A DNA stretch of 64,000 nt from positions 426,037-490,036 of the forward strand of contig NZ_JAPUBT010000003.1 of NCBI RefSeq assembly GCF_030397665.1, given 5' to 3'. How positions within the stretch are numbered: the first letter of the stretch is position 1; the number at the start of each line of letters is the position of its first letter. The DNA comes from Janthinobacterium sp. SUN073. Its GTDB lineage: Bacteria; Pseudomonadota; Gammaproteobacteria; Burkholderiales; Burkholderiaceae_D. The translations under genes and the position numbers were made by a program. Below, in pieces: positions 7,218 through 17,300 of this stretch. The notes below the pieces were generated by a model. That model saw only the letters and a list, made by a program, of their open reading frames with translations, did not search any database and had not been told where the DNA came from.

Positions 7218-9101
7218 CTACACGACCTTGACCATCACATAGGCCCGGCCGTCCGGTTCAATCGAGATCACGCGGCCGACCGCGTGCAGGTACTGCTTCA
7301 TGCTGAGGTCATCCTCGTGCACGGCAATGCCCTTAATGCCGACGCCGTCCTGCACCGGCACGATGTAGTCGCCCGGTTGGGCGCCTTGCACGTTGACCGG
7401 CACGCGGCCGGCGATGGCAATGCGGTCGACCTTCTGGCGCTCGACTTCCAGCGCCGCGTCAAAGGTGGCCATGGACTCGGCGTCCTGCTGCACGGCGATG
7501 TTGTGGGCGGCCAGCGCGGTAGTGTAGGCGGCCTGCTTTTCTGCCCACTCGTCATCGGTGTCGCCGGGTTCGGTTACCACGTCCTCGAATTCGGGCGGGT
7601 TGGTGCCGGGAACTGGCTGTTGCGTGACCACGTCTTCGCGGCGCAGGGGCAGCGTCGGCGCTGGCCCTGCCTGGGGCGATGGGCGCGGCCCTACATCGTT
7701 GGCCCAAGAATCGCCACCGACAAACGAGGGGGCGGTCGACTTGATCGAAAACATAACGGCATCGGCCCACTTGTCGGTGATCTGGTTATCCGCAGTGATG
7801 CCAATTATTTGGCCGGCGGCGACAACGCTGCAGCGCAGGCTTTTGAAAATGTATTCGGCATAATCGTTACCGCCTGTATTTACAGTACCTGCAAAGTTAC
7901 CACTGCGGCCTGTAGGTGGATGTACGCCTACATAGAAAACCGACGGAGAAGCTGCCCAACCACCTACACCGCTAGACGCCCGAATCCCAACACACGGCTG
8001 TCCAGCGCCCTCCTTGCCAATGTAGATGATTTCCGCGTTCGTGGCAGACGTAGATGGGCACGAAATATTATGAATTAGCTGCGAGGTATTAGAACTGCCT
8101 GCTTTCAGCAAGGGCACATACACCTGCCCATTACCTGTAACGGAGAACAGTGTTGGGGTGAAGTTCCCCGAACCCACATCACGAGCCTTCAACGCCAGTT
8201 TGTATCCCAGTGCGAATGGGCTGGCATTTTCACCGACGGACACGTAAGCATTGAAGAAGCCTGCGTAAGAAACACCCGAATTACCAGATACGCCAATACG
8301 AATGGCTTCTGCTTCTTGTTTAGCCCCCATTGAGTTCGCTTTTGGTGCCCCTACGATATACGACGCAGAAGATGTGGCTCCATCTTGCGCACGCACTTCG
8401 ACCATGCTGTCAAAGCTCGTACCTAGCAGAGTGGTAGGTGCGTTGCCCATACCACGCGAACGAGGCGAACGATACAACTGCTCACCCGGCCCAGCAGAGC
8501 TATCCCATACAGGCGTGCCTGGCACAGAGTCCACAGCAACTGGATTGGTATAGGTAGTGGTCTGCATACCCATCAGTTGGAACGATGCCTGAGCAAAACT
8601 GCCTGCCAAAAAGAACAGGTACACCGAGACTCTGCCGTCTAATTCCAAGTAAGCCAAGAATCGTACATTGACCGGGATGAAGCGGCTGGACGACCACTCG
8701 ACGTTCACACCTTCCGCTGCCGTAGAGACTCGACTGCCAATGAGGATAGTCATGGCTGTCAAATCATAAGCACCCCAACCACCCACCATGGCATCAATAC
8801 GGAGCGACGAGTACGTGCTGGCAACCGTCGGCTCCAAGGTTGCGATTTTAAACAGGCGCTGACCTTGGCCGCCTTGCGAGAAGTTGTATCCGTACTTGTT
8901 TGACGCACCCGCCGAAATAGGCAAGGACGAGACAAGCGGCAAGTTCTTATCAAGCCACGCGGGGTCCATAAAGCCATTCGGCCCGCCAAGCGGCGACCGC
9001 CCCACCGCTGGCGCATACGATGCCACCACGGCGCCGCGCCCGGCCAGTTCATTCAGGCGTCGGATCGTGTCTTTCTGACCATAGTAAAAAAAGTCGCCCA
9101 T
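7218..9101 (-). CDS. Tail fibre with C-terminal peptidase G2-type autocleavage domain
   Basis: A 627-residue fibre, the last tail gene. The N-terminal 100 residues probably dock to the tail tip (MGDFFYYGQKDTIRRLNELAGRG). A long beta-rich shaft and receptor-binding part follows (about 100-370). The C-terminal third carries a GNDYAEYIF motif, then GQIIGI and VGGDSWAND. It ends with VNVQGAQPGDYIVPVQDG and VGRVISIEPDG, matching the intramolecular-chaperone autoprotease family (peptidase G2). Such domains help the trimer fold and then cleave off. An inserted charged stretch (about 480-560, EDVVTEPGDTDDEWAEKQ) splits the domain. Start ATG overlaps the upstream stop (TAATG). Confidence 0.75.
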   Translation of the reverse strand: MGDFFYYGQKDTIRRLNELAGRGAVVASYAPAVGRSPLGGPNGFMDPAWLDKNLPLVSSLPISAGASNKYGYNFSQGGQGQRLFKIATLEPTVASTYSSLRIDAMVGGWGAYDLTAMTILIGSRVSTAAEGVNVEWSSSRFIPVNVRFLAYLELDGRVSVYLFFLAGSFAQASFQLMGMQTTTYTNPVAVDSVPGTPVWDSSAGPGEQLYRSPRSRGMGNAPTTLLGTSFDSMVEVRAQDGATSSASYIVGAPKANSMGAKQEAEAIRIGVSGNSGVSYAGFFNAYVSVGENASPFALGYKLALKARDVGSGNFTPTLFSVTGNGQVYVPLLKAGSSNTSQLIHNISCPSTSATNAEIIYIGKEGAGQPCVGIRASSGVGGWAASPSVFYVGVHPPTGRSGNFAGTVNTGGNDYAEYIFKSLRCSVVAAGQIIGITADNQITDKWADAVMFSIKSTAPSFVGGDSWANDVGPRPSPQAGPAPTLPLRREDVVTQQPVPGTNPPEFEDVVTEPGDTDDEWAEKQAAYTTALAAHNIAVQQDAESMATFDAALEVERQKVDRIAIAGRVPVNVQGAQPGDYIVPVQDGVGIKGIAVHEDDLSMKQYLHAVGRVISIEPDGRAYVMVKVV

Positions 9102-9931
9102 TACAGTTCCTCGATTTCAATGTTGGTGGCATATGCCTGGTAATACGGGGTGGTGATGGCAGAATTGCTGGCGATGCGGCCATACAGCTGGTGCGCCTGC
9201 TCAAGCTCACCGTCGTCACTCTCTGGATACAGGCTGATCAGCAGCGGGCGCGAAAGGCCATTGCCACGCACGATGCGCCATAGCTCGGCCCGGTCCAGCG
9301 GTGTCATATGATCCAGTGCAAGCGACAGCTTGCGGTACAGCGCACCGCGTCCGACTGTTTGCCCGCCGGCGCCGTTGCGATACTGCGTGCTGGTGTCGAT
9401 CGACGTGACGCCGGCACCGTACGAGGCGTTTTGCTCAGGACTCCAGTAAGGGCCGGTCACCAAGCGCGCCGCCTCGATGTAGCCTGCCGGGTTGTCCGGG
9501 TCGGCGAGGTCAATCACCAGCTTCTTGACGCTGCGCATCTGGAGCCAGCAGCGCGCATACGTGCCGCCACCGTAGCTGAAAGCGTTCACGCCAAGCGGCA
9601 GCGCACCCCAGTCCCACATGCCCAGCGCAGCGTATTCGCATGCAGGCACGGTGCCGGTATCGAAATCGGGAGCGGCGTCACCTGGCTCGACGTAACCGCG
9701 CACGCGGATCGTCGCCATCGGCGTCAGGTTGCAAAATGGCAGCGCCACGCCGCCGATGATCTCGGGCGTGGGCCAGGTGGCCGTGATCGCCAACGCCGTG
9801 CCGACGGAACGCAGCACCGCTGACTTGCGTTCGCGCTGCAGGTTGGCCGCGCCCAGCGCACCGGCCTGACTGGATGCGGCGAGCGTCGCGCGGTCGGCGG
9901 CATTGTCGTAGATGATGCGGAGATTTGACAT
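9101..9931 (-). CDS. Tail tip protein, unknown role
   Basis: A 276-residue protein with no membrane or signal segment, rich in beta-strand and loop residues. It has conserved-looking blocks NLRIIYDNAADRATL near the start and GALYRKLSLALDHMTPLDRAELWRIVRG near residues 195-230. It sits between the fibre gene and other tip genes, sharing one base with the fibre start. Proteins of this kind are encoded at the tip end of lambda-like tails in proteobacterial prophages and probably belong to the tip or baseplate. I do not assign a precise role. Confidence 0.6.
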   Translation of the reverse strand: MSNLRIIYDNAADRATLAASSQAGALGAANLQRERKSAVLRSVGTALAITATWPTPEIIGGVALPFCNLTPMATIRVRGYVEPGDAAPDFDTGTVPACEYAALGMWDWGALPLGVNAFSYGGGTYARCWLQMRSVKKLVIDLADPDNPAGYIEAARLVTGPYWSPEQNASYGAGVTSIDTSTQYRNGAGGQTVGRGALYRKLSLALDHMTPLDRAELWRIVRGNGLSRPLLISLYPESDDGELEQAHQLYGRIASNSAITTPYYQAYATNIEIEEL

Positions 9932-9938
9932 GTAGCTC

Positions 9939-10652
9939 CTATGGCAAATTGGTGCCGTCGAGAATAAAAAATGGACTTGGTTCGGAATACACGGTATCGG
10001 GCGGCAAGGTGCCGCTCATCAGGCCTGAGCGCAGCATGAGCGCTGGGTCGTACGCAATTACTCCGTTCGACCTGCGTACTAAAAATCGCCGGGATGCAGT
10101 CATTGTGTATTGCCCGCCGGTCCCCACATAGTTCATTTCGTAAAACGGGCTGGCGCCAAGTGCTACCGGGCGCCCCACTGAACTGACCACCACACTATTC
10201 TCCAGTCCACCCAGCGCCAGAGGGAACGTCAGGGCGGGCGTGCCGAAATCGTGCGTCACCGCGTTGGTGACGCTATGCCTCAACAACAGGCCACGTGCCG
10301 CCACTTTTTCCGTGATGGTGGCAAACGCCCAGATAGTGACTGGTTCCTGCTGGTCAAAACCACCGTTCTCATCGGCGTTCGCGCCGCAATATACGGTTAG
10401 CGTGTGAACACCGTTTACATAGCTGGTTTTGATGACGCCCACACGCCGGTCGACAGGCAGATCGATCACCCAAAGGATTCCGCGGAAGCCGCTGAACTGA
10501 TACGTGGAGAAGCCAGATACCATGCCGCCGCCAGAACTGTACGGCTGCTGTAGAGAAACGAACGTCGCGCGGCCAATGCAGTGCGTGCCATAGGTATTGC
10601 TGTCGATGACCAGTTCGCCATGCTGGTTGCGAATTTTGAGTTGTTTCGTCAT
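9939..10652 (-). CDS. Minor tail/tip protein
   Basis: A 237-residue protein starting at ATG 10652 (MTKQLKIRNQHGELVIDSN), which overlaps the upstream stop by ATGA; a longer frame adds an unlikely leader. It is beta-rich, with repeated short Thr/Val strands, and has a Gly-rich middle. The phrase IRNQHGELVIDS resembles the start of small tip proteins in lambda-like prophages. It probably forms part of the adhesin complex at the tail tip with its two neighbours. No catalytic motif is seen. Confidence 0.6.
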   Translation of the reverse strand: MTKQLKIRNQHGELVIDSNTYGTHCIGRATFVSLQQPYSSGGGMVSGFSTYQFSGFRGILWVIDLPVDRRVGVIKTSYVNGVHTLTVYCGANADENGGFDQQEPVTIWAFATITEKVAARGLLLRHSVTNAVTHDFGTPALTFPLALGGLENSVVVSSVGRPVALGASPFYEMNYVGTGGQYTMTASRRFLVRRSNGVIAYDPALMLRSGLMSGTLPPDTVYSEPSPFFILDGTNLP

Positions 10653-10933
10653 TTCAAATAGATTCCCACGCTGGGCCGCCAATCGGTTGGCCACGAGACG
10701 CCGCCACGAAAAACAAATCGGGGGCAGCCCAGAGCCTCATCGTAGGTATAGGGGGAAACCTGAAACGAATCGCCATAGATCACTATTGGCGTGCGGCCAA
10801 TCCCTGCGCCTGGAAACGTAATCGTCCAGCCCTCAAGCGGAATTGAAAAAATGCCCATGCAGACACCGCCGGCCGCCAACCACGAATCGAACACGACCAC
10901 GCCAGCACGCCGAATTTTTAAGCCGCTGGCCAT
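10649..10933 (-). CDS. Small tail tip protein
   Basis: A 94-residue protein, MASGLKIRRAGVVVFDSW at the start. The KIR-aGvvvfdS pattern resembles the start of the next gene (LKIRN..GELVIDS), so the two may be related tip proteins of unequal length. It contains one short hydrophobic Gly-rich run but no clear membrane segment. Both joints overlap (ATGA downstream; shared base upstream), showing strict translational coupling in the tail operon. Confidence 0.6.
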   Translation of the reverse strand: MASGLKIRRAGVVVFDSWLAAGGVCMGIFSIPLEGWTITFPGAGIGRTPIVIYGDSFQVSPYTYDEALGCPRFVFRGGVSWPTDWRPSVGIYLK

Positions 10934-12903
10934 TAGAGATACTCCCCGAGCTCGATGTGGGGCTGTTCATGCACGCCGTCATAAAAATACAGGCCGGTGC
11001 CAGTCAAGTCATAGCCGGCTGCGCTGCCTGATGTGAGCCGCGCTGGGCTACGAATCAGAGCAAAAGAACCCCAGGCCCCAGAAAGAGTGCCAGAAAACGT
11101 TGCAATTCCCTGCAGGCTGGTGAATTGCGGCGTCCGGATATCTCCATCCGTATCAAACCGAGCGTATTTTCCGAGGTCGTAATTTCCCATCAGCAGGCCA
11201 CTCTGGCTCAGATGAAACCCATTGCCGCCATTTGAGGGCCAGCCATATGCGCTAGTCGGATAACCAGGGCCGCCGTGAATGGTCGCGCTGTAAATATCGC
11301 CGGCAGTAACTTTGCCGAGATCGGCTGCGATGGACGACAGCTTATCCACTGCCAGCGCCTTCGCTGCCACAGTGCCGGGGACCAGCAAATTGCCATTCAA
11401 GACGGTGTCGGCAGCCAGCCACTCGCCATTGACATAGAACTTCGTCACCGCATGCGTGGCGTCGTACAGCGTCACCATGTCGCGGTTGATTGGCGCGCCG
11501 TAGCCGGCATGGCTCAGCTCATACACGGCCGAGGCATCCGACCAGGTGGAATAGCCGGGCGCCGTCACCGTCACGGTGCCGCGCTGGCCGGATGGCCCTG
11601 CCACGCCCTGGCCACCGCGAAACTTCGACCAGGCGTAATCCGCCTTGTTGGTGCTGGGGGCGGCACTGAGCTTATTGACGGCAAGGCCCAGGTACAGGGT
11701 GCTGTCGCGCGGCGCGTCGTACAGACCGGTGCCGTCGGCATTGTCCGCATACTTGATCCAGGTGTAGGTCGTCTTGCCATCCGCTCCGGCTTCGCCCTTC
11801 GCTCCGTCGCCGCCCTTGATCAGAGACCAAGCATAATCTGCCGGGTTGTCACTCTCGACCAATGTGGCCTTGTTATAGGCCAGGCCGATGTAAGTCATGC
11901 CCACGGGCGAATCGGAGAATCCACCGCCTGCAGCGGTATTGCCATACTTCACCCAGGTGTAGGTCGTCACGCCATCGGCAGCCAGGCGCGCAGCGGCCGC
12001 CCATTCGCCAGGGGCGATATCGTCTGTGGCGCCGCGCGAGGCGGCCGTGGCGCCCGAGGTGAACAGGTATGCACCGCCCGCCGTCGGCACCTGCGTCGAC
12101 CAGCCGTTGTTCAAGCCGGCGAGCGCGCCCGTGGCAAAGGTGAACGTGCATGCCGCGCTCGGTAGCGCCGGCGCAGTATTGGTAGCGCCACGCTGGTAGA
12201 TGCGCACGGGCGCCACATTCAAGCCATCCGTGCCGTTTTGGCCGGCGCTGCCATTGGCGCCGGCAGCGCCATCTTTGGCCAGCTGCACGGCCGACGACCA
12301 CTCATTGGCGGCGATATTGTCCGTGGCATTGCGCGAGCTGGCGGCAGCCACGCACACGTACAGCGGCGCTGTGCCGGCCGGGATATTCTTCGACCAGCCA
12401 TTGGCCAGGTCGTTGCTGGCAGGCGTCGTGATGCTGCCCGTGGCAAAAGTGAAGATCACGTCACCCGGCGAATCAGTAGGGGCGGCCGCCGCGCGCTTGT
12501 AGGCGAAGGCCTGGCCCGTGTTCAAGCCGGCCAGGCCGGTATCGCCAGCGACGCCATCGAAGACCTTGCTGATCATGTAGTTGCCGACGTAATCGACGCC
12601 AAATTCGCGGATACGCGCCTGCACCAGGGCCGTATCCGTGGTCATGCTGGCAAAGTCGACCGTGGCCACGTTGCCGTTGACGGTCAACTGCGTGCCGGCA
12701 GACACAGAAAACACGATATCGCCCACCACGTTCACCGGCTTGGCGGTAATCGCAATCGAGCCGGGCGCGCCGGCGCCGGCGCTGTTCACGCGAAACACAG
12801 GCGTGCTGCCAGCCAGCAGGATCGCCTTGCCGTCCGCCGTCGTGCTGAAGCGCTCCGCAGTGGCCTGCAGCAGCTTATCGCGCGCGCCGCCGATGGCCGT
12901 CAT
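10933..12903 (-). CDS. Central tail fibre protein with collagen-like segment
   Basis: A 656-residue protein starting at ATG 12903, which overlaps the upstream stop. Several repeats of about 110 residues recur, each with a FTFATG, an NGWS and an 'EW.aA.qlA.DG' block. A short collagen-like Gly-X-Y run (GAAGANGSAGQNGTDG) and two copies of TTYTW(V/I)KY follow. The C-terminal 200 residues (LNGNLLVPGTVAAKALAV onward) match the form seen at the end of lambda gpJ-type host-specificity proteins, where the DNLxVTA-like segment precedes the adhesin. It probably builds the tip fibre or receptor-binding part, here as a polypeptide separate from the hub. Confidence 0.7.
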   Translation of the reverse strand: MTAIGGARDKLLQATAERFSTTADGKAILLAGSTPVFRVNSAGAGAPGSIAITAKPVNVVGDIVFSVSAGTQLTVNGNVATVDFASMTTDTALVQARIREFGVDYVGNYMISKVFDGVAGDTGLAGLNTGQAFAYKRAAAAPTDSPGDVIFTFATGSITTPASNDLANGWSKNIPAGTAPLYVCVAAASSRNATDNIAANEWSSAVQLAKDGAAGANGSAGQNGTDGLNVAPVRIYQRGATNTAPALPSAACTFTFATGALAGLNNGWSTQVPTAGGAYLFTSGATAASRGATDDIAPGEWAAAARLAADGVTTYTWVKYGNTAAGGGFSDSPVGMTYIGLAYNKATLVESDNPADYAWSLIKGGDGAKGEAGADGKTTYTWIKYADNADGTGLYDAPRDSTLYLGLAVNKLSAAPSTNKADYAWSKFRGGQGVAGPSGQRGTVTVTAPGYSTWSDASAVYELSHAGYGAPINRDMVTLYDATHAVTKFYVNGEWLAADTVLNGNLLVPGTVAAKALAVDKLSSIAADLGKVTAGDIYSATIHGGPGYPTSAYGWPSNGGNGFHLSQSGLLMGNYDLGKYARFDTDGDIRTPQFTSLQGIATFSGTLSGAWGSFALIRSPARLTSGSAAGYDLTGTGLYFYDGVHEQPHIELGEYL

Positions 12904-14369
12904 ACCAGCACCCCCACCGTCACACGCCCGGCCAGCCATTGGTGCGACAGCAGCACCACCACGCCCGGCGCGCCGTCCTGCAGGCCGAATCGATCATCGC
13001 GCAGCACCACGGGCTGCCCCAGTTCCAGCATCATCATCTCAGGCTCTCCATCAAATTCGTAAATCGTGCGCTGCACCTTGTGCAGGGCCAGGCGCCGCGC
13101 CGCTTCCGCTTCCGCGTCCGCGTTGGTCTTGAGGCAGGTTTCGATTTGCGGCGGGTCATCCGTCAGGCGGTAACGCGCCTTTACCACGGCATCGACAGCG
13201 GTTTCCGTCAGCCACTCCGTCGCGTACAGGTCGGCATGCGCTGGCGGGATGCTGGTGGTCAGGCTGGCCTGCACCGTGTAATTCCGGTCGAAGGCGATCT
13301 TGACGGCCGCCACCACCGGCAGGCGCTGTACCGGGCGCAAGGAATCGAGTTTCATGTGTTCGGGGCCAATCTGCACAGGCACGCCGGCGGCGGGCAGCGC
13401 GATCTGCACCAGGCGCAGCTGGCCAGTGCGCGACATCAGCGCCTGGGCGCCCACGCTGGCCGCCAGTTGCTGGATGGCTTGCGCCTGGTTCGTCCGGTCC
13501 GCAACGTACAGGCCCACCAGTTGCGGGTGGGCGGCATCGAAGGCGGCCAGATTGGCCAGGTCCAAGTCGGCCAGCGTGAAGCGGTCCGATGCCTTGCCGT
13601 AGGCGGTGGCGATGCGCTGCACCAGTGGGGCGATGCGCGGCGCATAGCCGCCGCCCTTGTCGCCCTGCACGCTGGCCGTGATCGTGGTGGAAAACGGATC
13701 GGTGGTCAGATTGAAGCGTCCCGCCTGGTCATTGAGCGCCACGGCAATCGGTTTGCCGTTGGTGCGCACCTCGAACGTCGATTCCACCGCGCCGAGAAAA
13801 CCGTACTCCAGGGTGGCCGGATTGGTCAGCAATGGCGTCACGTTGTGGCATTCACCGAATGGGATCGGCAAGGTAGCATCCTTGTTTGGCGAGGTGCCGC
13901 CCAGCTTCGCTTCGGCAATCGGCGTGTCCAGGCGCTGCAGCTTGTCGCGCAACGACAGGTTGATCGATTCGCGCGCAGAACTGCCGATATCGGCGACGAT
14001 GCCGTCAAAGATCAGGCGAAAGTCGCTGCGCGGCCAGGCCGGATCGCCTGACCAGGCCTTGATCGGCCGGTTGCGCCACACATCGAGCAACCAGCCATCA
14101 AGTGCGCCATCGCCGTTGTCCAGCTCAATATCGCCGCCCGACAAGCCAGCCTCGCCGGCCAGGCTGACCTGTTCGGTGAAGGCCAGCCCACCGGTGGCCA
14201 GCGGCAGATACTCGGTATTGGCCGGCACATCCGCCGGGCCGGTGACGTACGGCCGGGAGGCGATATACCGCGTCACCTCCTGGCCGACCACGTTCACCTG
14301 GGCCTCGATCAGCACCATGCGGATGGCGGACGGGCTTTGCAGCCATGTCAAAAATTGTGCATCTGTCAT
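12900..14369 (-). CDS. Tail tip hub-like protein
   Basis: A 489-residue protein with no signal or membrane segment. Its N-terminal half shows alternating strand blocks (RMVLIEAQVNVVGQ, GGDIELDNGDGALDGWL, RLIFDGIVADIG) and the rest has mixed alpha/beta content. It follows the tape measure gene and precedes the central fibre gene, overlapping both by ATGA, which is the position of tip or baseplate hub proteins in siphophage tails. It likely forms the hub ring that closes the tail tube. I infer this mainly from order. Confidence 0.6.
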   Translation of the reverse strand: MTDAQFLTWLQSPSAIRMVLIEAQVNVVGQEVTRYIASRPYVTGPADVPANTEYLPLATGGLAFTEQVSLAGEAGLSGGDIELDNGDGALDGWLLDVWRNRPIKAWSGDPAWPRSDFRLIFDGIVADIGSSARESINLSLRDKLQRLDTPIAEAKLGGTSPNKDATLPIPFGECHNVTPLLTNPATLEYGFLGAVESTFEVRTNGKPIAVALNDQAGRFNLTTDPFSTTITASVQGDKGGGYAPRIAPLVQRIATAYGKASDRFTLADLDLANLAAFDAAHPQLVGLYVADRTNQAQAIQQLAASVGAQALMSRTGQLRLVQIALPAAGVPVQIGPEHMKLDSLRPVQRLPVVAAVKIAFDRNYTVQASLTTSIPPAHADLYATEWLTETAVDAVVKARYRLTDDPPQIETCLKTNADAEAEAARRLALHKVQRTIYEFDGEPEMMMLELGQPVVLRDDRFGLQDGAPGVVVLLSHQWLAGRVTVGVLV

Positions 14370-17300
14370 TGCGAGTACTCCACTTGTTTCGCCCAGGCAG
14401 ATGCCTTGGCAGATTTATCAACACCGGCCACGACCGTCTTGGCCGCTTTGTCGTTCGATTCGACGGTGGCCTGGATGGTGGCGCCGGTTTGCACCTTTTG
14501 ATCCGCGCGCAGCCCCTTAACCTCTTCCCGCAGGCCCTTGATCTCGGCTACCAGGGCGTCGGTGTTCCCGCCGCCCTGGCTCGGTGCGCCGCCGAAGTAA
14601 CGGCGCATTGCAGAGGCAGCTTGCGCATCCACCACCACTTCACCGCGGTGAAGCTCGGCCGCATAGCCATCAAACGGCACGTTGGCCAAGCCGCCGGCAT
14701 GGGAGCCGTCGAACTTGACGCCCAGCCCAGTGGCCGTGCCCATTGCCGCATGCAGGTTGGCGATGGCTTGCGCCACCGTCAGCACGCTATCGTTGATGGC
14801 GATCAGGCCCGACACCTGGGCCTTGAGGGCATCCAGGCTAGCCTGCTGCACGTCGACCTGGGCCGAGGCCCATTTCAACGCCTCGTCGTTGGCCGCCACC
14901 ACACGGGCGTAATCTGCCGCGTAGCGGGCGTCCGAGGCGTTGACCACCTGGGAGGCAGTCAGGAAGGCCTGCTCGGCAGCCGACAGCCCGGACTGCGCCG
15001 TCGTGTCGCCGGCATTGGCCGCCGCCAGGGTTTTCTCGAACTGCGCGCGCGCCTCGGCATATTTCTGCTCCGGCGTCAGCGTTGACTGCGCGCCCAGTGC
15101 CATGCTGGCGTTCAGGCCGTTGAGCGTCGTCACCCACGACTTCGACTTGTCCAGCGCCGTCTGGGCCGCTGCCGATTCCTTTTCGTAGGCCTTGCCCAGT
15201 GCATCCTTGGCCGAGACCACCGCTTTCGCCGCCTGCACTTGGTCGAACAACGCACAGTTGACGGCGGCGATGCTGGAGCGCTGGATTGCCAGCAGTTCCG
15301 TTTCGCTTTTGGTCAACTCGTTGAGCTGCTTTTGCAGGTCACGGTGTTCGCTGGCGATTTCGCTGGCAGTTTTCGCCACGGCAGCAAAGTCGCCGGTTGC
15401 CGCCGCCAGCTCAGCCGCGTAGTCAGCGGCCTTCTTGAATGGTTCAGCAATGGCGATCAACTGCGAATACATCGCCTGGCCAGCAGCCGTGTTCAGGTCC
15501 TGCGCCAGCACCAGGGCCTTAAACTGGTCGACCGTGGTCACACCCGATACGCCCAGCTTGCCCATGGCATCGTTCACCGATTTCGTGATCGGCGCCATGC
15601 GCTCGGCTTCGGTCAGGAAGTTTTCGACGAAGAAGCCGGTGCCGCTGGTCAGCTTATCAAGGCCGCCGGCCGCCGCAATCAGGCTTTCGCTCAGCGCCAC
15701 AGCGCCCAGGCCTGTGGTATTGAAGGATTTGCCCAGAACAGCCAAGACATCCGATACCTGCAGGTAATCGTTGGTCACGCGCACCAGCGTTTCCAAATAG
15801 CCCTCGCCCACAGCCTGGTATTGCGCCAGGCCAGCCACGCCAAACTTGGCCATGTCGTCGCCGAGTTTGGAAAATGCTGTTTCCAGAGCTTTCTGCTGCT
15901 CTTCGCCGGACAGGCCCTTCAAACTGATCTTGCCCAGATCGATTACAAACGAATTAAGCCGCGCGTTGAATGCGGCACCGCCCATGCCCAGCGCATCGGC
16001 AGCATTGCGGATGGTCTGCCCCATGCTACTGATGATCATGGTGAACTGGTTATTCATTTCCCCCGATAGCGCGGTGGTTTGTGTGCTGTCATTGTTCTTA
16101 TAGGTAATACCGAATGCCTTTTTCTTCGTGTTGACATCGGCATAAGCCTGGGCCGTGAAGCCTAGTGCATCGACATTCCCCAATGACATGGCTTTTCCGG
16201 TAATGCCCTGGTCTTTGATTGATGTCGATGTACCGAATAACTTCGACACGACGCCACCGAGCACGGAACCAAGCATGGCGCCAACAGCCATGCCGATAGG
16301 GCCTCCTATAGCGCCTAAGAGGGTCGGGGCAGCTCCGATAACACCCATCGTCAGGACGCTGCCTACTGCGCCGCCGGCCAGCGCACCACCATAAGCACCG
16401 AGCCCTGCGAAGGCCGCTTTGCCTACTCCACCGCCAAGCGTAGTAGTTCCGGTTTGCACGCCAGCAGCTGCGCCGCCACCTTCGGCAACGACGCCGGAGC
16501 GCGCCAGCAGGCTGGATAAATTGCCAATGCCGGACACCATCTTCCTCAGGGACGAATCCATTGAAATGGTGTGCGCCAGGCCCAGGCCGGAGTTTTTCTC
16601 CATGATGGCCAGGCTGTGTGCGATCGATTCCGATTTCGCGGACGAGTCTCCCAGGATGGATCCGGTACCGGTGGCGGCCTGGCGGTCCTTGGCAGTCGTG
16701 TCCGACCCACCGCCGCCAGATACTGCGAAGCCCAGGGCTGCCATCGCCGCAGCCATCGCGGCCATGCGAATCCAAGCGCTGTAAGGATCGCCCTGCGCTT
16801 GCGTAGCGACCGCCACGGCTGCAGCGGATGTGCCTTTCACCGTGTCAGCTGCAAGTTGCGTTGCTGTGCCGGCCTGGACGGCCACCGCTTTGGCAGCTTC
16901 GGCCCCCAATGTTGCAGTCGTCACAACCTCGACGGCAAACAGCTTCTTCACCATGGATTCAATCGCCATCGCCATTTCCACGGCACGATAAGCTTTTTCA
17001 GCGCCTTCCATTGCTCGATAGCCAGCGGTATTTTCCTTGAAGAAGCCTTTGGCTGAGCTTGCCATGTCGCCATAGGATTTGATCTGGGCCCGCGCGCCCT
17101 GCTGGGCCGCAGCAGCCTGGGCCTTGGCGACCTTGGTCGGGTCGCCATAGGCATCCTTAGTGGCGACGGCCAACTGGGCAGCGATAGCCTGCTGCTGCAC
17201 GGCATAGCCGGATAAGGCCGTCGTCAGTCCGCCAATGGCAGTGCCGACCGCTCCGAACGACGCGGCCATGCCTTGCGCTGCCGACTTAGTTGCGGTGTCG

